Numbered from the stretch's first letter, positions 1 through 10,459 are shown. The stretch is 64,000 nucleotides of DNA from Coenobita brevimanus (GCA_032717465.1 CM064683.1:37680542-37744541), one strand, 5' to 3'. The notes: a model not told the origin generated them from the letters alone. Numbers and translations: made by a program.

Positions 1-240
1 GCGGGCGGGCGCGGTGCTGAGGCCGACCGTCGCTCATGGACGTGGCAGGCGGAGTGTGACGGCGCGACGCTCCCGGCCTGCACACCCACCACCCTACCTA
101 CCCTTGCCTACCCCTCCACGCCCCGCCCTGCCCCTTCGCCCCGCCCACCCCTGCCCCCTCGCCCCGCCCCGCACCTCTTAGCCACGCCCCATGCCCCGCT
201 CCACCACTCCTCGGCCCACCGTCTGTACCTGACCTGTCCC
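1..240. other. CpG-rich left edge
   Basis: The first 180 bases are strongly GC- and CpG-rich, then turn into C-rich text with CGCCCCGCCC repeats. This could be the edge of a promoter or GC-rich exon continuing to the left; no convincing ORF is present. Confidence 0.4.
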
Positions 241-600
241 ACAAACAGGTCCCTCCCTTCCACACCGACCAGCCTTCCTTAACGCTCTCCCCCCCTTCCC
301 TCCCCCCTTCCCCCCTTCTCTTCCCCCTCCATCCCTTCCCTCCCCCTTCCCCCCCTTCTCTTCCCCCTCCATCCCTTCCCTCCCCCACTTCGCCTCACTA
401 AATGACCCCGTTTAACCCTACCCACTGCCCTGCTACACAACCTCACACTCCGCTCAACCCAACCTGCCTCCCCCCTACTGACCTGTCTCACCGGCATCTC
501 AATTTCACCCTAACACCCTGCCCTCCCCTGTCTTGCCCTCCCCTGCCTCACCCTGCCCTCCCCTGGTCCTCGCCTCGCCCTGCCCTAAGTAACCACACTC
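241..600 (+). repeat. C/T-rich low-complexity tract
   Basis: Runs of CCCTCC and CCCTTCCCC with two near-identical pieces around 300-385 (CTCTTCCCCCTCCATCCC twice, about 59 bp apart). Open frames on both strands come from the lack of A/T stop codons and show no protein-like pattern. Confidence 0.8.
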
Positions 601-604
601 AGAG

Positions 605-783
605 GTCAACGAACTGGCGTCTGGTGATTACAACGCCACAAGTTCGATCCACAAGAGGTGGCTGGGTTTTCCATCATGTAGTGTCACCAAGGGAAGTAGT
701 CTGGTCACCTTCCCTTAAATGTACTGGATTACGGTGACCTAGCCAAGGGTCCCTACGTCTCTCTCTCTCTCTCTCTCTCTCTC
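605..783 (+). mobile_element. Possible tRNA-derived SINE remnant followed by a (TC)n tract
   Basis: TGGCGTCTGGTG (A-box-like) and AGTTCGATCC (B-box-like, near 643) lie about 35 bp apart, the layout of a tRNA-type internal promoter. A pure (TC)n run follows at 758-783. Only this copy was recognised, so the call is weak. Confidence 0.35.
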
Positions 784-1260
784 AGTATTCAAAGGATATT
801 CATCACGGGATATTGGAAAGACTTTGGCATTGTTCCTAACCCTTTGTTGACATTTTTATGCCTGACAAAAATCTATACTGCGTTTTTCTCACCTGGCGCA
901 GATCCCTAACCTCCTTCACCTCAGCTGATGGCAAAGTGTAATCAGACTGAAGGGTTTATTTGACTAGTAACCAAGGAGACTCATTCCTAACTCGTTTATT
1001 TATTTATTTTTTTAGTTAGTTTATGCACCCAAGATTAAAAGCAATGCAACTATGACTTCATCTAATATGGTAACTCTACGCCCCGTCCTCTCCCTATGTC
1101 ACACTCCTATAGTCCTATCTAAAGGTGCGTCCTCATCCAACACGTGCTGGTGTGGGCTGGAGTCCTGCACCACTTAACCCGTGGAAGTTCTCGTCCCGCA
1201 CCCGCCAGAGTCAGCATGTATTTGGTATGGACGTGCCGTTACCTACCACACACTTCACTC
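784..1260. other. No gene recognised
   Basis: AT-richer unique-looking sequence between the (TC)n tract and the pyrimidine-rich block. Nothing coding or repeated was identified. Confidence 0.5.
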
Positions 1261-1283
1261 CTTCATACTCCGTCCCCCGCTTG

Positions 1284-1735
1284 CCTCACCCCTCCTTGCC
1301 TGCCCTGCCTCACCCCTCCTTCCCTGCTCTGCCTCTCCCCTTCTTCCCTCCCGTACCCTTCCCCTCCTTCCCTGCCCTGCCTCTACCCCCCTTTCCTTGC
1401 CTTACCCCTCCTCTCATTCCCTGCCCTGCCTCGTCCCTCCTTCCCTGCCTTCTCCTTCCCCTCCTTGCTTGCCCTGCCTCTCCCCTGCTTCAGTGCCTTC
1501 CCCTTCCCCTCCTTCCTTGCCCTGCCTCACCCCTCCTTGCCTGCCCTGCCTCACCCCTCCTTCCCTGCTCTGCCTCTCCCCTTCTTCCCTCCCGTACCCT
1601 TCCCCTCCTTCCCTGCCCTGCCTCTACCTCCCTTTCCTTGCCTTACCCCTCCTCTCATTCCCTGCCCTGCCTCGTCCCTCCTTCCCTGCCTTCTCCTTCC
1701 CCTCCTTCCTTGCCCTGCCTCTCCCCTCCTTCCCT
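1284..1735 (+). repeat. C/T-rich tandem duplication, 241-bp period
   Basis: Two units, 1284-1524 and 1525 to about 1735, share long near-identical stretches such as GCCTCACCCCTCCTTGCC and TTCTTCCCTCCCGTACCC, each displaced by 241 bp. Inside each unit is a degenerate motif of about 10-25 bp (CCCTGCCTC, CCCTCCTT). Plus-strand reading frames of about 200 codons are all Pro/Leu/Ser from this pattern, in three frames at once, so they are not genes. Confidence 0.85.
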
Positions 1736-1751
1736 ACAACAGATTCAGAGC

Positions 1752-1971
1752 CGTATTCTTGTTGGTTCAGGAGGCTCCCTAGCACCTCTTCCTAAGAGAT
1801 TTATTTTGTTTATTACACTTTACTGTCCTCCTCTGTGTTACATAAATCTTTCCAGTATCGTCATAATCTGCATATATACTATAATGTACATAAACATATT
1901 AACCACCCATATCCAAAGCTAAGTCGCTAAGGATGAGGTGTTAGGGAGCTTCCTTAACCAACGAGAATACG
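1752..1971. mobile_element. Family A MITE, copy A1 (about 220 bp)
   Basis: The left end CGTATTCTTGTTGG and right end CCAACGAGAATACG are inverted, as are the inner parts CTCCCTAGCACCTCTTCC and GGATGAGGTGTTAGGGAG. The family has very long terminal inverted repeats (about 50 bp), an AT-rich middle and no coding capacity, so it is a non-autonomous DNA transposon. The superfamily was not determined. Confidence 0.85.
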
Positions 1972-2100
1972 AGTCAGTATTGAAGCTGCAGGAGTGACCC
2001 AGTTCTGTCAGATAAATACAAATAAATAATGGTGTTTTTAGAAATGGAAACTGACCTATTCTGCCCCCATGTCACCTCCCCGTCCTTCTGTTCTGTTTCT
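1972..2100. other. Spacer between MITE A1 and pyrimidine-rich block
   Basis: Short AT-rich stretch with nothing recognised. Confidence 0.4.
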
Positions 2101-2140
2101 CCCCCCTCCCAAAACCCCTCCACGCCCCCCCAGCCCCACC

Positions 2141-2393
2141 TACCCCACCCCTCCCCTCCCCTGCCCCACCCATACCCCTTCCCTGCCTCACCTGCTGATC
2201 CCCCTACCTACCTCACCCACCCCTTCCCCGCCTCACCTGCTGATATCCTTACCTGCCCCACCCACCCCTTCCCTGCCTCACCTGCTGATCCCCCTACCTA
2301 CCTCACCCACCCCTTCCCTGCCTCACCTGCTGACCCCCCTACCTGCTCCACCCACCCCTTCCCTGCCTCACCTGCCAATCCCCTCATTAACCC
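2141..2393 (+). repeat. 45-bp minisatellite, five units
   Basis: CCTCACCTGCTGAT-type units start at 2186, 2231, 2276, 2321 and 2366, exactly 45 bp apart. As 45 is a multiple of three, an open frame with a 15-residue Pro-rich repeat is kept across the array. There is no start context or homology, so coding is not claimed. Confidence 0.9.
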
Positions 2394-2499
2394 TTTACCG
2401 TCTGCAGTCCTCCCCAGCTCAATAAAATCCTTGTGTGTAAATCTGTATATAAACACAAAAGAGGTCCATGGCAGTGAGAGTCGCCATCTTGTTCTGCCT

Positions 2500-2930
2500 C
2501 GCCCTACCTCACCCCACCTTCTTGCATACACCTCTCTGCCTCAACCCTGCCTCACTTCTTGCCCTCCTGCCTCACCCTAGCCTCTTGTCCTACCCCTCTC
2601 TGCCTTACTCCACGCTCTTGCTCTGCCTCACCCCAGCCTCTTGTCCTACCCCTCTCTGCCTCACTCCACCCTCCTCTCCTACCCCTCTCTGCCTCACCTC
2701 ACCCTCTTGCCCTGCCTCACTCCACTTTTTCCTATCGCACCCTACCTCACCCTACTCTCTTCCTGCCGCACCCTGCCTCACTCCACTCTCTTTCTGCCGC
2801 ACCCCACCTCACCCCATTCTTTTCCTGACCACCCTACCTCACTCCACCCTCCTGCCCTGCCGCACCCTGCCTCACTCCACCCTCTCGCCCTGCCTCACCC
2901 CACCCCGCCCACTCTCACCCCACGATACCT
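2500..2930 (+). repeat. Degenerate C/T-rich tandem tract
   Basis: Loose repeats of CTGCCTCACYCCACCCTC and CTTGTCCTACCCCTCTC, about 25-30 bp each. Open frames here are compositional artefacts. Confidence 0.8.
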
Positions 2931-3032
2931 TGGCCTATCCTTGTCTTTTCCGGCATTTTATTAGGATCGTTTTTTCTTTCTTTTTTGTTCTTTTTTTTAC
3001 GTAACATGAGGTTGGATCTATCAAACTGTTTC

Positions 3033-3036
<4 letters not shown>

Positions 3037-3077
<41 letters not shown>

Positions 3078-3120
3078 TGAGGAACCCGACTATTTCAAGA
3101 CACAGTGAGTAAAATGAGTG

Positions 3121-3148
<28 letters not shown>
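3037..3148 (+). repeat. Two (CT)n microsatellites
   Basis: Pure CT runs at about 3037-3074 and 3121-3147 separated by 45 bp of ordinary sequence. Confidence 0.95.
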
Positions 3149-3151
<3 letters not shown>

Positions 3152-3182
3152 TTTGCTGATGGCTATGGACCTACAGCATTCA

Positions 3183-3455
3183 AATCCCAATCACCCAATC
3201 AACCAATGTCAATCAACCAATGCCAATCAACCAATCCCAATCAACCAGTCCAATCAACCAATTCCAATCAACCAATCCCAATCAACCACCAATCAACCAA
3301 TCCCAATCAACCACCAATCAACCAATTCCAATCAACCAATCCCAATCAACCAATCCCAATCAACCAATCCCAATCAACCACCAATCAACCACCAATCAAC
3401 CAATCCCAATCAACCACCAATCAACCATCAATCAACCAATCAAATCACAAGCAAC
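3183..3455 (+). repeat. AATCAACC-type minisatellite
   Basis: Alternating CAATCCCAATCAAC, CAATTCCAATCAAC and CACCAATCAAC units, about 8-14 bp each. All plus frames stay open and read as Asn/Gln/Pro/Ser/Ile repeats; this follows from the missing stop triplets, not selection. Confidence 0.9.
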
Positions 3456-3547
3456 CCAATCACCACCACGGCGTCTCATATTTTGACCTAACGACAAATT
3501 GTAATGACCTTGAATGACCTGGTACTATACTAATTAACCTTTATATG

Positions 3548-3865
3548 ACAGAAGAATTAGCAGAAACACACTGAGGTGGTTTGGCCATGTGGAGAGGATG
3601 GAGAGTGAGAGACTGACAAGGAGAGTGTATGTGAGTGAGGTGGAGGGGGGAGAGGGAGGGGGAGGTCAAGGATGAGATGGAGGGATGGAGTGGAGAGGTA
3701 TATGAGAGAGAGAGGGGGAGGTCAAGGATGAGATGGAGGGTTGGAGAGGTATATGAGAGAGGGGGATGTGAGCTGGGAGCAAGGCAATGAAATGGTGGGG
3801 GACAGGGCGACAAGGAGGCGATTTGTTTGTGGCCACCCTTTACGGGATTAAGGCGTCTGGCAATA
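3548..3865 (+). mobile_element. RTE-like LINE 3' end, copy E1
   Basis: Begins with the C-terminal RT-ORF signature (AGAAACACACTGAGGTGG, reading RNTLRWFGHVERME), continues through a purine-rich 3' part with internal duplication, and ends GGATTAAGGCGTCTGGCAAT plus an AGAGAC tail. Severely 5'-truncated. Confidence 0.8.
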
Positions 3866-3983
3866 GAGAGACAGATGACAGTAGGCCACTCCTTAGCTGG
3901 ATATACTGTAAGTATTTGAGAGTAACAACAGTATATTATCGATATTTAAAATCTTAATGGATACGAGCTCTCTAAAGGATTAA

Positions 3984-4350
3984 TTTGATCACTGAAGGAC
4001 GCTAAGTTCCTACCTGACCATTAAAGGACGCTAAGATCCTACCTGACCATTAAAGGACGCTAAGTTCCTGTGTGACCATTACAGGACGCTAAGTTCCTAG
4101 ACCATTAAAGGACGCTAAGTTCCTAGACCATTAAAGGACGCTAAGTTCCTGTGTGACCATTAAAGGACGCTAAGTTCCTGTGTGACCATTAAAGGACGCT
4201 AAGTTCCTGTGTGACCATTAAAGGACGCTAAGTTCCTGTGTGACCATTAAAGGACGCTAAGTTCCTGTGTGACCATTAAAGGACGCTAAGTTCCTACCTG
4301 ACCATTAAAGGACGCTAAGTTCCTAGACCATTAAAGGACGCTAAGTTCCT
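3984..4350 (+). repeat. 29-bp satellite (TTAAAGGACGCTAAGTTCCT), about 13 units
   Basis: TTAAAGGACGC recurs every 29 bp (for example 4160, 4189); variants of 24-25 bp lack GTGTG or similar between TTCCT and ACCATT. Units are nearly identical, indicating recent expansion. There are no unique spacers, so this is not CRISPR-like. Confidence 0.95.
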
Positions 4351-4673
4351 GGATAATTCTGAAATAACTAGCAGACTCTTCGATAAGTATGAGATAGCCT
4401 GCCCTTGAAAACTCCTAGATAATTTTGAGACTGCTTTTAAGATTTCTCGCCTACGTTCCTGCCTGATTGACCCTGCCACCATCACCTGCCAAAACAGACG
4501 TAGGCGGACACTTATCGTCATTTACGCCGCGATTCACAAAGGGGAGTGACGCAGGGGTGGATGGCGCAGTGGGTGACGTGTGTTTATGTGATGCCTCGAC
4601 TGTGATGTGCGCGTCAAGTATCTAGGCCTCGTCGTAAGTGCCTCCATGATGGCCACTCTTAATTAAAACAGGC

Positions 4674-4674
<1 letters not shown>

Positions 4675-4752
<78 letters not shown>
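4675..4752 (+). repeat. (TG)n microsatellite, about 77 bp
   Basis: Uninterrupted GT run between CAGGC and GAGAGAAGGAAGG. Confidence 0.97.
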
Positions 4753-4754
<2 letters not shown>

Positions 4755-5083
4755 AGAAGGAAGGAAGGAATACTGAAGACCAAGCACCAAGTCATCATAT
4801 GGCAGTAAAACAGACGAGAGAAGAGATAATAATATATTGAATGTATGATATAAAGTGCAGTAAGAGGAGTGAGATTGTTGGAAATAGAAACAGAGAGAGA
4901 ATAGTCTAGGAAATCAGTAAGCAATGGGGACCGACGTGGTGAGAAAAGGGAGGGGAAGGCTGAGAGACGGTGATGAGGTGTAGTGTTGAAAAGCGATGAA
5001 GAAAAGGGGATTGATAGCTACAGGGCCGTTACAATGTGAACAAACGAGTTGGGGTTCATGGTTCATTATATAACCATGGGTGT

Positions 5084-5370
5084 TAACGATGGGGGTAGGG
5101 TTACGAGAGGCAGACCGAAAAAGACCTGGGACGAGGCCATTGAGTGTGACCTCAGGGATTAGGGACTGAATATGGAGGCTTAACGATGAGGGTAGGGTTA
5201 CGAGAGGCAGACCGAAAAAGACCTGGGATGTGGCCATAGAGTGTGACCTCAGGGATAAGGGACTGAATAGGGAGGCTGCCAAAGATCGAGCATCATGGAG
5301 AGCCGCCATTAAGTGACCAAGGCCGACGCATGTAAGCACTTTGAAGCCTTTATAAACGAAACGAAATGAA
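5084..5370 (+). pseudogene. RTE-like reverse transcriptase C-terminus, tandemly duplicated remnant
   Basis: The segment 5189-5313 reads GRVTRGRPKKTWDVAIECDL, then RDKGLNREAAKDR and SWRAAIK before a TGA, the usual end of RTE-clade ORFs. An upstream copy (about 5089-5178) repeats the first part and carries an in-frame TAG. The 3' flank ends in ACGAAACGAAATGAAACGAG, a short-repeat LINE tail. It is a different subfamily from the E copies. Confidence 0.75.
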
Positions 5371-5555
5371 ACGAGTGAGGAGACGTGCAAGGGCCACACA
5401 CTCACTCACTCACTACCCAAGCCCACGGAATCCTAACTCCACCTCACACGCATAAACACCCATACCAACTAGAGTGTGTTAATGGAATAAGTGTCTCCTT
5501 TGTGTGTGCTAAGTATATATATGATCTATTTTGCAAGTATGATTGGCATATTCTA

Positions 5556-5770
5556 TCTATCTATTGCCAGACGCCTCAATCCCGTAAGGGGTGGCCACAA
5601 ACAAATCGCCTCCATGTCGCCCTGTCCCCCGCTATTTAACTGCCCTCCCCCTAGCTCACACCCTCCTCTCTCATACACCTCTCCAATCCATCCCTCCATC
5701 TCCCTCTTCCCCCGACCACCTCATTCACGTACACTCTCCTCGTTAGTCTCTCGCTCTCCTCCCCATAATT
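5556..5770 (-). mobile_element. RTE-like LINE 3' end, copy E2
   Basis: The reverse complement of the E1 3' part: starts TATCTATCTATTGCCAGACG (tail on the left) and runs through GGTGGCCACAAACAAATCGC into C/T-rich text. Confidence 0.8.
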
Positions 5771-5881
5771 GGCATATCAATGAACATATCTATCACTGTG
5801 GTTAAAGTAAGTATGATATAGGATATAATGTTAGGAAAATTGAATTGAAATGAGTGTTCGAAAGGAGGAAATACTTAAAGA

Positions 5882-5883
<2 letters not shown>

Positions 5884-5936
<53 letters not shown>
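5884..5936 (+). repeat. (CT)n(CA)n microsatellite
   Basis: Short CT run then about 47 bp of CA. Confidence 0.95.
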
Positions 5937-5937
<1 letters not shown>

Positions 5938-5989
5938 GAAAAAGTCTTGGGAATCTACGCGCCATGTTTCACGTACGTCTGTCAATAAT

Positions 5990-6600
5990 TATTTACGATA
6001 ATTTCCGATGGACCCCAATTTTCCCTAAGATAATTTCTGAAGTACCCAATTTTTTCTTAAGATAATTTCTGAAGTACGCTACCCAGTTTTTTACGATAAT
6101 TTTTGAAGTACCCAATTTCAAAACGATAATTTCCGATGTACCCAGTTATTATTGATACTTTCTGAAGGACTCAATTTTTAACGATAATTTCTGTATTTTT
6201 AACGATTTCTGTATTTTTACGATAATTTTGCACTTTTACGATAATTTCTGCCTTTTTTACGATAATTTCTGCCTTTTTTACGAAAATTTCTGTATTTTTA
6301 CGAAAATTTCTGTATTTTTACGAAAATTTCTGTATTTTTACGATAATTTCTGTATTTTTACGATAATTTCTGCCATTTTTACGATAATTTCTGTATTTTT
6401 ACGATAATTTCTGTATTTTTACGATAATTTCTGCCTTTTTTACGATAATTTCTGCCTTTTTTACGATAATTTCTGCATTTTTTACGATAATTTCTGCATT
6501 TTTACGATAATTTCTGTATTTTTACGATAATTTCTGCATTTTTACGATAATTTCTCAAGTACCATTTTTTTTTTTTTACGATCATTTCTGAACACGATAA
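5990..6600 (+). repeat. 20-bp AT-rich satellite (ACGATAATTTCTGTATTTTT), about 30 units
   Basis: ACGATAATTTCTG recurs every 19-21 bp with T-run length changes and A/T variants (ACGAAAATTTC). The left flank (5990-6180) carries longer, more divergent units with AAGTACCCAATTTT inserts, suggesting the array edge is the older part. Confidence 0.95.
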
Positions 6601-6775
6601 TATCTGAAGCCTATAAAGAAGATGGCGCATATTTGTCCCTCCTGTACGACTGCTAACTGCACTCCCAATTTTAGGCTGCAGGCTAAAAATACCACCACAG
6701 GTGTTTCATAAATAACTTTCAAAAATTAATGAATTACATTCTACTTCGGTATTAAATTTTTATATATGTGGCCGT

Positions 6776-6853
6776 AATAATAATAATAATAATAATAATA
6801 ATATAATAATGATGATAATGATGTTGATGCTGATGGTAATAATGATGATGATG

Positions 6854-6892
<39 letters not shown>

Positions 6893-6929
6893 GTCATAAA
6901 TACATCTTGATTTGCAGCAACAGATATTA

Positions 6930-6988
<59 letters not shown>
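6776..6988 (+). repeat. (TAA)n, (ATG/AAT)n and (GA)n cluster
   Basis: TAA runs at about 6776-6802 and 6855-6892 with GATGAT between, then a pure GA run at 6935-6988. Minus-strand Ile/Leu or Tyr homopolymer ORFs derive from these. Confidence 0.95.
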
Positions 6989-6990
<2 letters not shown>

Positions 6991-7143
6991 CGAACTCACT
7001 CACGTCTTTGGGGAAGCTGGAGGAACTTAAATGCAGAACTTCCGCGAGGCTGACCATTTCCTGAAAATAAATAAATAAATACATAAATACATAAATAAAG
7101 ATAATAAATAAAATCCACACTTGAAAATAAGGAGTTATAGCAG

Positions 7144-7460
7144 GTGGTGACGCTCTCCATCCACTCACTCGATGTAATGCATGCTTAAGGTGACTCTACT
7201 TTGACAGGCCATATGCTTTCTTGTCATCCAAGGAACCATTTACTTCGCTGGGTGGTAACCATATAACCAAATGATACCTGGTGGTCTAGTGGGTTAAGGC
7301 GGTCCAACCGGCTGGGGTCCTTAAAGGTTTATACCCAAGGGAGGGTTGGGGTTTATTGCTCTCATAATGCCACTCAGGGGAGAGGGAGGCTAGTCACGTG
7401 CCTTAAATGATGGGACTGGTTAGCCTCGCCCTGGGTCTCTACACCTCCTACGAGGCAAAA
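7144..7460 (+). mobile_element. S1 composite SINE, copy a
   Basis: 5' part: CCATCCACTCACTCGATGTA, a degraded hairpin (CTTTCTTG / CAAGGAACC), GGGTGGTAACCATATAACC. Then the tRNA-like part with A-box TGGTCTAGTGG and B-box-like GGTTTATACCC, and the body TAATGCCACTCAGGG to CTCCTACGAGGCAA. An A/G-rich tail follows. Confidence 0.8.
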
Positions 7461-7560
7461 ATGAAAGAAAGAAAAGACATGAAAGAAAGAAAGAAGGAAG
7501 GAAGGGACGAAAGAAATGAAAAGAAAGAAAGAACGAAAGAGAGAAGGAAAAGGGATAAAT
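7461..7560 (+). repeat. (GAAA)n-rich tract
   Basis: Degenerate GAAA and GGAA repeats directly after S1 copy a; may have grown from its tail. Confidence 0.85.
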
Positions 7561-7624
7561 AAATGTATGAAAATATTTTAGTTACCCCTGTTTGTTACTA
7601 CGTTATGCCAAAAGAAAACGGGGT

Positions 7625-7845
7625 GCCAATCAGTCACCAAAAAGTTATAATCCAGCTCACAATATCCCAGACTCAACATCATCTCTAATTCAACTTGGCC
7701 TAAAACTGCCATCTCTCCATCCTGAATACTCATCTGTTACAAGAGATTACCACGAGATGATGCTAGTCATGAAGAAGTGGTAAAAGTACAAAGTATTTTT
7801 TAAAGTCTGCCATTGAGCTATGGGAAATAAGCTGCAAAAAAAATA
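7625..7845 (+). repeat. Dispersed repeat R3, copy 1
   Basis: Shares CTAGTCATGAAGAAGTG and ATTGAGCTATGGGAAATAAG with copies at about 10460-10660, 27480-27605 and, inverted, 11735-12235. Non-coding; nature unknown. Confidence 0.55.
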
Positions 7846-7879
7846 CGAAATTTTGAGGCCCCCCCCCTTGAAAAAAAAA

Positions 7880-8231
7880 TATATATATAGGCATGAGAAC
7901 TGTCGATAGATTTTCATTGCGGAAGCTCCCTGACCCGGGTTCAAATCCCGCTGAGGCAGGGAACAGTTTAAGGATTTGAATTTCATAAAATCAGGCTTTA
8001 CTGATCTACCAGAAGGCCCGCCGACATGTCGTAAAAATACCCCCGCTAATACCAATACACCAGTCCTGTATGAGACAGCCCTAGCATGTATTCAATATGG
8101 ACGGTGGGTGTTAGCGCCGAAGTGGTGACATGTAGAGGTGTGCGGTACGTAGGAGGACTACTGGGCCTTGAAAGCAGGCTGTGAAGCCTATGCCCGGAGT
8201 CGGTCACATAAAAAAAAAAAAAAAAAAAAAA
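7880..8231 (+). mobile_element. Putative tRNA-derived SINE with poly(A) tail
   Basis: CGGGTTCAAATCCCG at about 7936-7950 contains a perfect B-box (GGTTCAAATCC) with its flanking stem, and the unit ends in about 21 A residues at 8211-8231. The A-box was not located with confidence. Confidence 0.4.
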
Positions 8232-8440
8232 CTCTTCCTAAGCGATTTATTTTCTTTATTACACCTACTGCGGAAGCTCCCTAACACCTCTTCCTAAGCG
8301 ATTTATTTTCTTTATTTCCCCTTACTCTCCACGTCTGTTACGTAAATCTTGCCAGTATCCCCCCACTCTGCATAAATAACATACAAAAGGATATTAACCA
8401 CCCAAAACTAAATCGCTAATGAAGAGGTGTTAGGGAGTCT
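8231..8440. mobile_element. Family A MITE, copy A2
   Basis: GGAAGCTCCCTAACACCTC at about 8273 pairs with GAGGTGTTAGGGAG near 8424. The subterminal segment CTTCCTAAGCGATTTATTTT is present twice (about 8234 and 8291), an internal partial duplication of the end. Confidence 0.8.
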
Positions 8441-8760
8441 ACGGTTTCATTATTTCTACCCCCGTTTTCTACCCACCTCTTTTTTTTTTTTTTACGTAGA
8501 TAACAAAAGCTATCCTCACGTTTTCATCCTTTCTACCCTCCATTTTCTATTTGCCTCGACAATACTCTTTAGAAACGTACATACAAAAGCTATCCTCATA
8601 TTATCATCACTTCTACCCCCCGTTTTCCATCTACCTCTTGTTTGAGCTAAGAAACAAAAGCTATTCTCACGTTATCATTTCTACCACCCGTTTTTTATCT
8701 ACCCCTCACGTTTTCATCATTTCTACCCCCCATTTTCTATCCAGCTCTACTCCTTAAAAA
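8441..8760 (+). repeat. Degenerate C/T-rich tandem, about 60-70 bp units
   Basis: CAAAAGCTATCCTCACGTT, TTTCTACCCCCCGTTTTCTA and ATCTACCTCT recur four or five times with drift. Open frames here are not supported as genes. Confidence 0.6.
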
Positions 8761-8940
8761 CGCCGAGACAAAAGCTATTCCTCTCTCCCTTTTTATTACT
8801 ATTAGTCCAGATTCCTCTCCATTTGTGTAGTAAATTCCGCCTCTGGGCCAAGAATGGGCAGCCCACCATCCATATGAAGGATAGAGGTACCGTTCATCAC
8901 AAAAATTTCCCGAAACTTCTCGACTTGGCGGCCTGCCCTG

Positions 8941-9152
8941 GTATTCTCGTCGTCTCAGCGGGGCTCCTAACACCTTCCTTTTTGCGACTTACCCTGAATA
9001 TTACACCTCAGAATCAGAGCTGTCCTTGATACGATTTATATCTTTCTTGATACTAACAGTGGATAGCAGACAGAGGAATACTGGAGTGTTCTATGCGGAA
9101 GAGTAAATGCTAAGGACAAGGTGGTAAGAACCCGCTGAGCTGACGAGAATAC
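8941..9152. mobile_element. Family A MITE, divergent copy A3 (212 bp)
   Basis: Left end GTATTCTCGTCGTCTCAGCG and right end CGCTGAGCTGACGAGAATAC are near-perfect inverted repeats, followed inward by CTCCTAACACCTT and AAGGTGGTAAGAA. The middle shares no obvious similarity with A1, so it is a distinct subfamily. Confidence 0.8.
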
Positions 9153-9179
9153 GGTCCCCCTGGGTGTTCCCGACGGAGG

Positions 9180-9680
9180 AATTCCAATAAGACTCTGATT
9201 CCCGTAAAGGTGGGCCCGGGCGGGATGATGGTGTGGCCTGCCATTCCGCGGCATTCACTTCCCGCCCGCCAGAATTCCGAAAATTTTCACCTTTCCCGCG
9301 CCAGTTCGGAAGGGCGAGGGTCCAGCGGCCGCGTAGGGATAGGGAACCACACCTCTTTTGCCGGGAGAGAAGTATATTATCCCTCTCTATCCGTCATTAT
9401 CAGGAATGTTGATGGCTCCCACGGTGTTATTGTTTACATTTGCGCGGCGCCATCTTGGATTTGGGACGGTTACTCTTTAGATTCAAACTAGATCAAAAAC
9501 CCCTTATACCTCGATACTAAGTCCATCTCAGTGGTTGCTAAGGGACACCCCGCCTTAAGACGCACGCGCCCAAGGGTCATATTATAAGTTTTTGCCTCCA
9601 TCTTAACGTTTTCAGGCCACGTCGCCGGCCGGAATGTGAGACATGGGGTCGGCCGCCACCACCCCGCGCCACCCAAGATT
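9180..9680. promoter_or_regulatory. CpG-rich patch with YY1-like and E2F-like motifs
   Basis: CpG density rises sharply above the AT-rich flanks. GCCATCTTGGAT (YY1-like, about 9448) and TTTCCCGCGCC (E2F-like, about 9292) are typical of TATA-less promoters. No attached exon was identified, so this is a candidate only. Confidence 0.35.
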
Positions 9681-9719
9681 TTCTCCTTCCCCTCCAGCCC
9701 TCTAGTTTAGTGCTCACAG

Positions 9720-10110
9720 ATATTTTGATTGTCCGAGTTTTAACCTAAATTAATGACTTTTTGAATTATTATCTTAATTACGTGATTGCTGGGGTGAATT
9801 AAGGACTTCGAGATTCCACCTTCATTAGTGATTGTCAGGGTTTTGACCTATATTGGTGACTCTTGGTGTTTTTACCTAAATGAATGACTGTTTTATGACC
9901 TTCGTTATGTAGGTGTAAATTAAGGACGGAGTTTTGGCTTCAATTAGTGATTGGTGTAGTTTCGATCTTAAAAAGGTAATTGTCGGAGTTTACTACCTTC
10001 ATTTGCGACTGCTGGAGCTCTTCCTGAATGACTGATTGTTGGAGTTAGGACCTTAATTAGTGATTGTTGGAGTTCTGACCTTAACGCAGTGTGTTCTGGG
10101 AGCTCGAAAT
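9720..10110 (+). repeat. Degenerate tandem repeat, about 33-37 bp
   Basis: Units of the type GATTGTTGGAGTTTTGACC followed by TTAATTAGT recur about ten times with heavy drift; an old minisatellite. Confidence 0.7.
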
Positions 10111-10382
10111 GACAGGATCTTGATTCCCCCCCCCCTCCCTCTCTCTTTCTCCTGTCATTAAGCCAGTTCTCACGATTTTAATAGCCTTCATTAGTCACTG
10201 GGAAATCAAATTAATAAACGGGGATATTATGTGACGTATTCTAGGTGACGTAGGAAGGTTCGTAACACATTATTATTATTACTGATTTTTCTTATTGCCT
10301 GCATAGTATACCTTATTATTTTTCAGTGCTTATTTGTATAGTTTAATAAGGAACAAGCTTGACATATGAACGAAAAAAAGTG

Positions 10383-10385
<3 letters not shown>

Positions 10386-10447
<62 letters not shown>
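10386..10447 (+). repeat. (CT)n(CA)n microsatellite
   Basis: About 46 bp CT then about 16 bp CA. Confidence 0.95.
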
Positions 10448-10459
10448 ATATTTTTCAAG

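Noticed and set aside
1125..1922. Long plus-strand ORFs of 204-265 codons (Pro/Leu/Ser-rich)
   Set aside because: They arise in three frames at once from a 241-bp C/T-rich tandem duplication that lacks stop triplets; there is no domain or codon pattern.
3105..3517. Asn/Gln-rich ORFs resembling prion-like proteins
   Set aside because: All three plus frames are open across the AATCAACC minisatellite, so openness is compositional.
3984..4350. Regular 29-bp repeats that could be read as a CRISPR array
   Set aside because: No unique spacers, the whole unit repeats, and the genome is eukaryotic.
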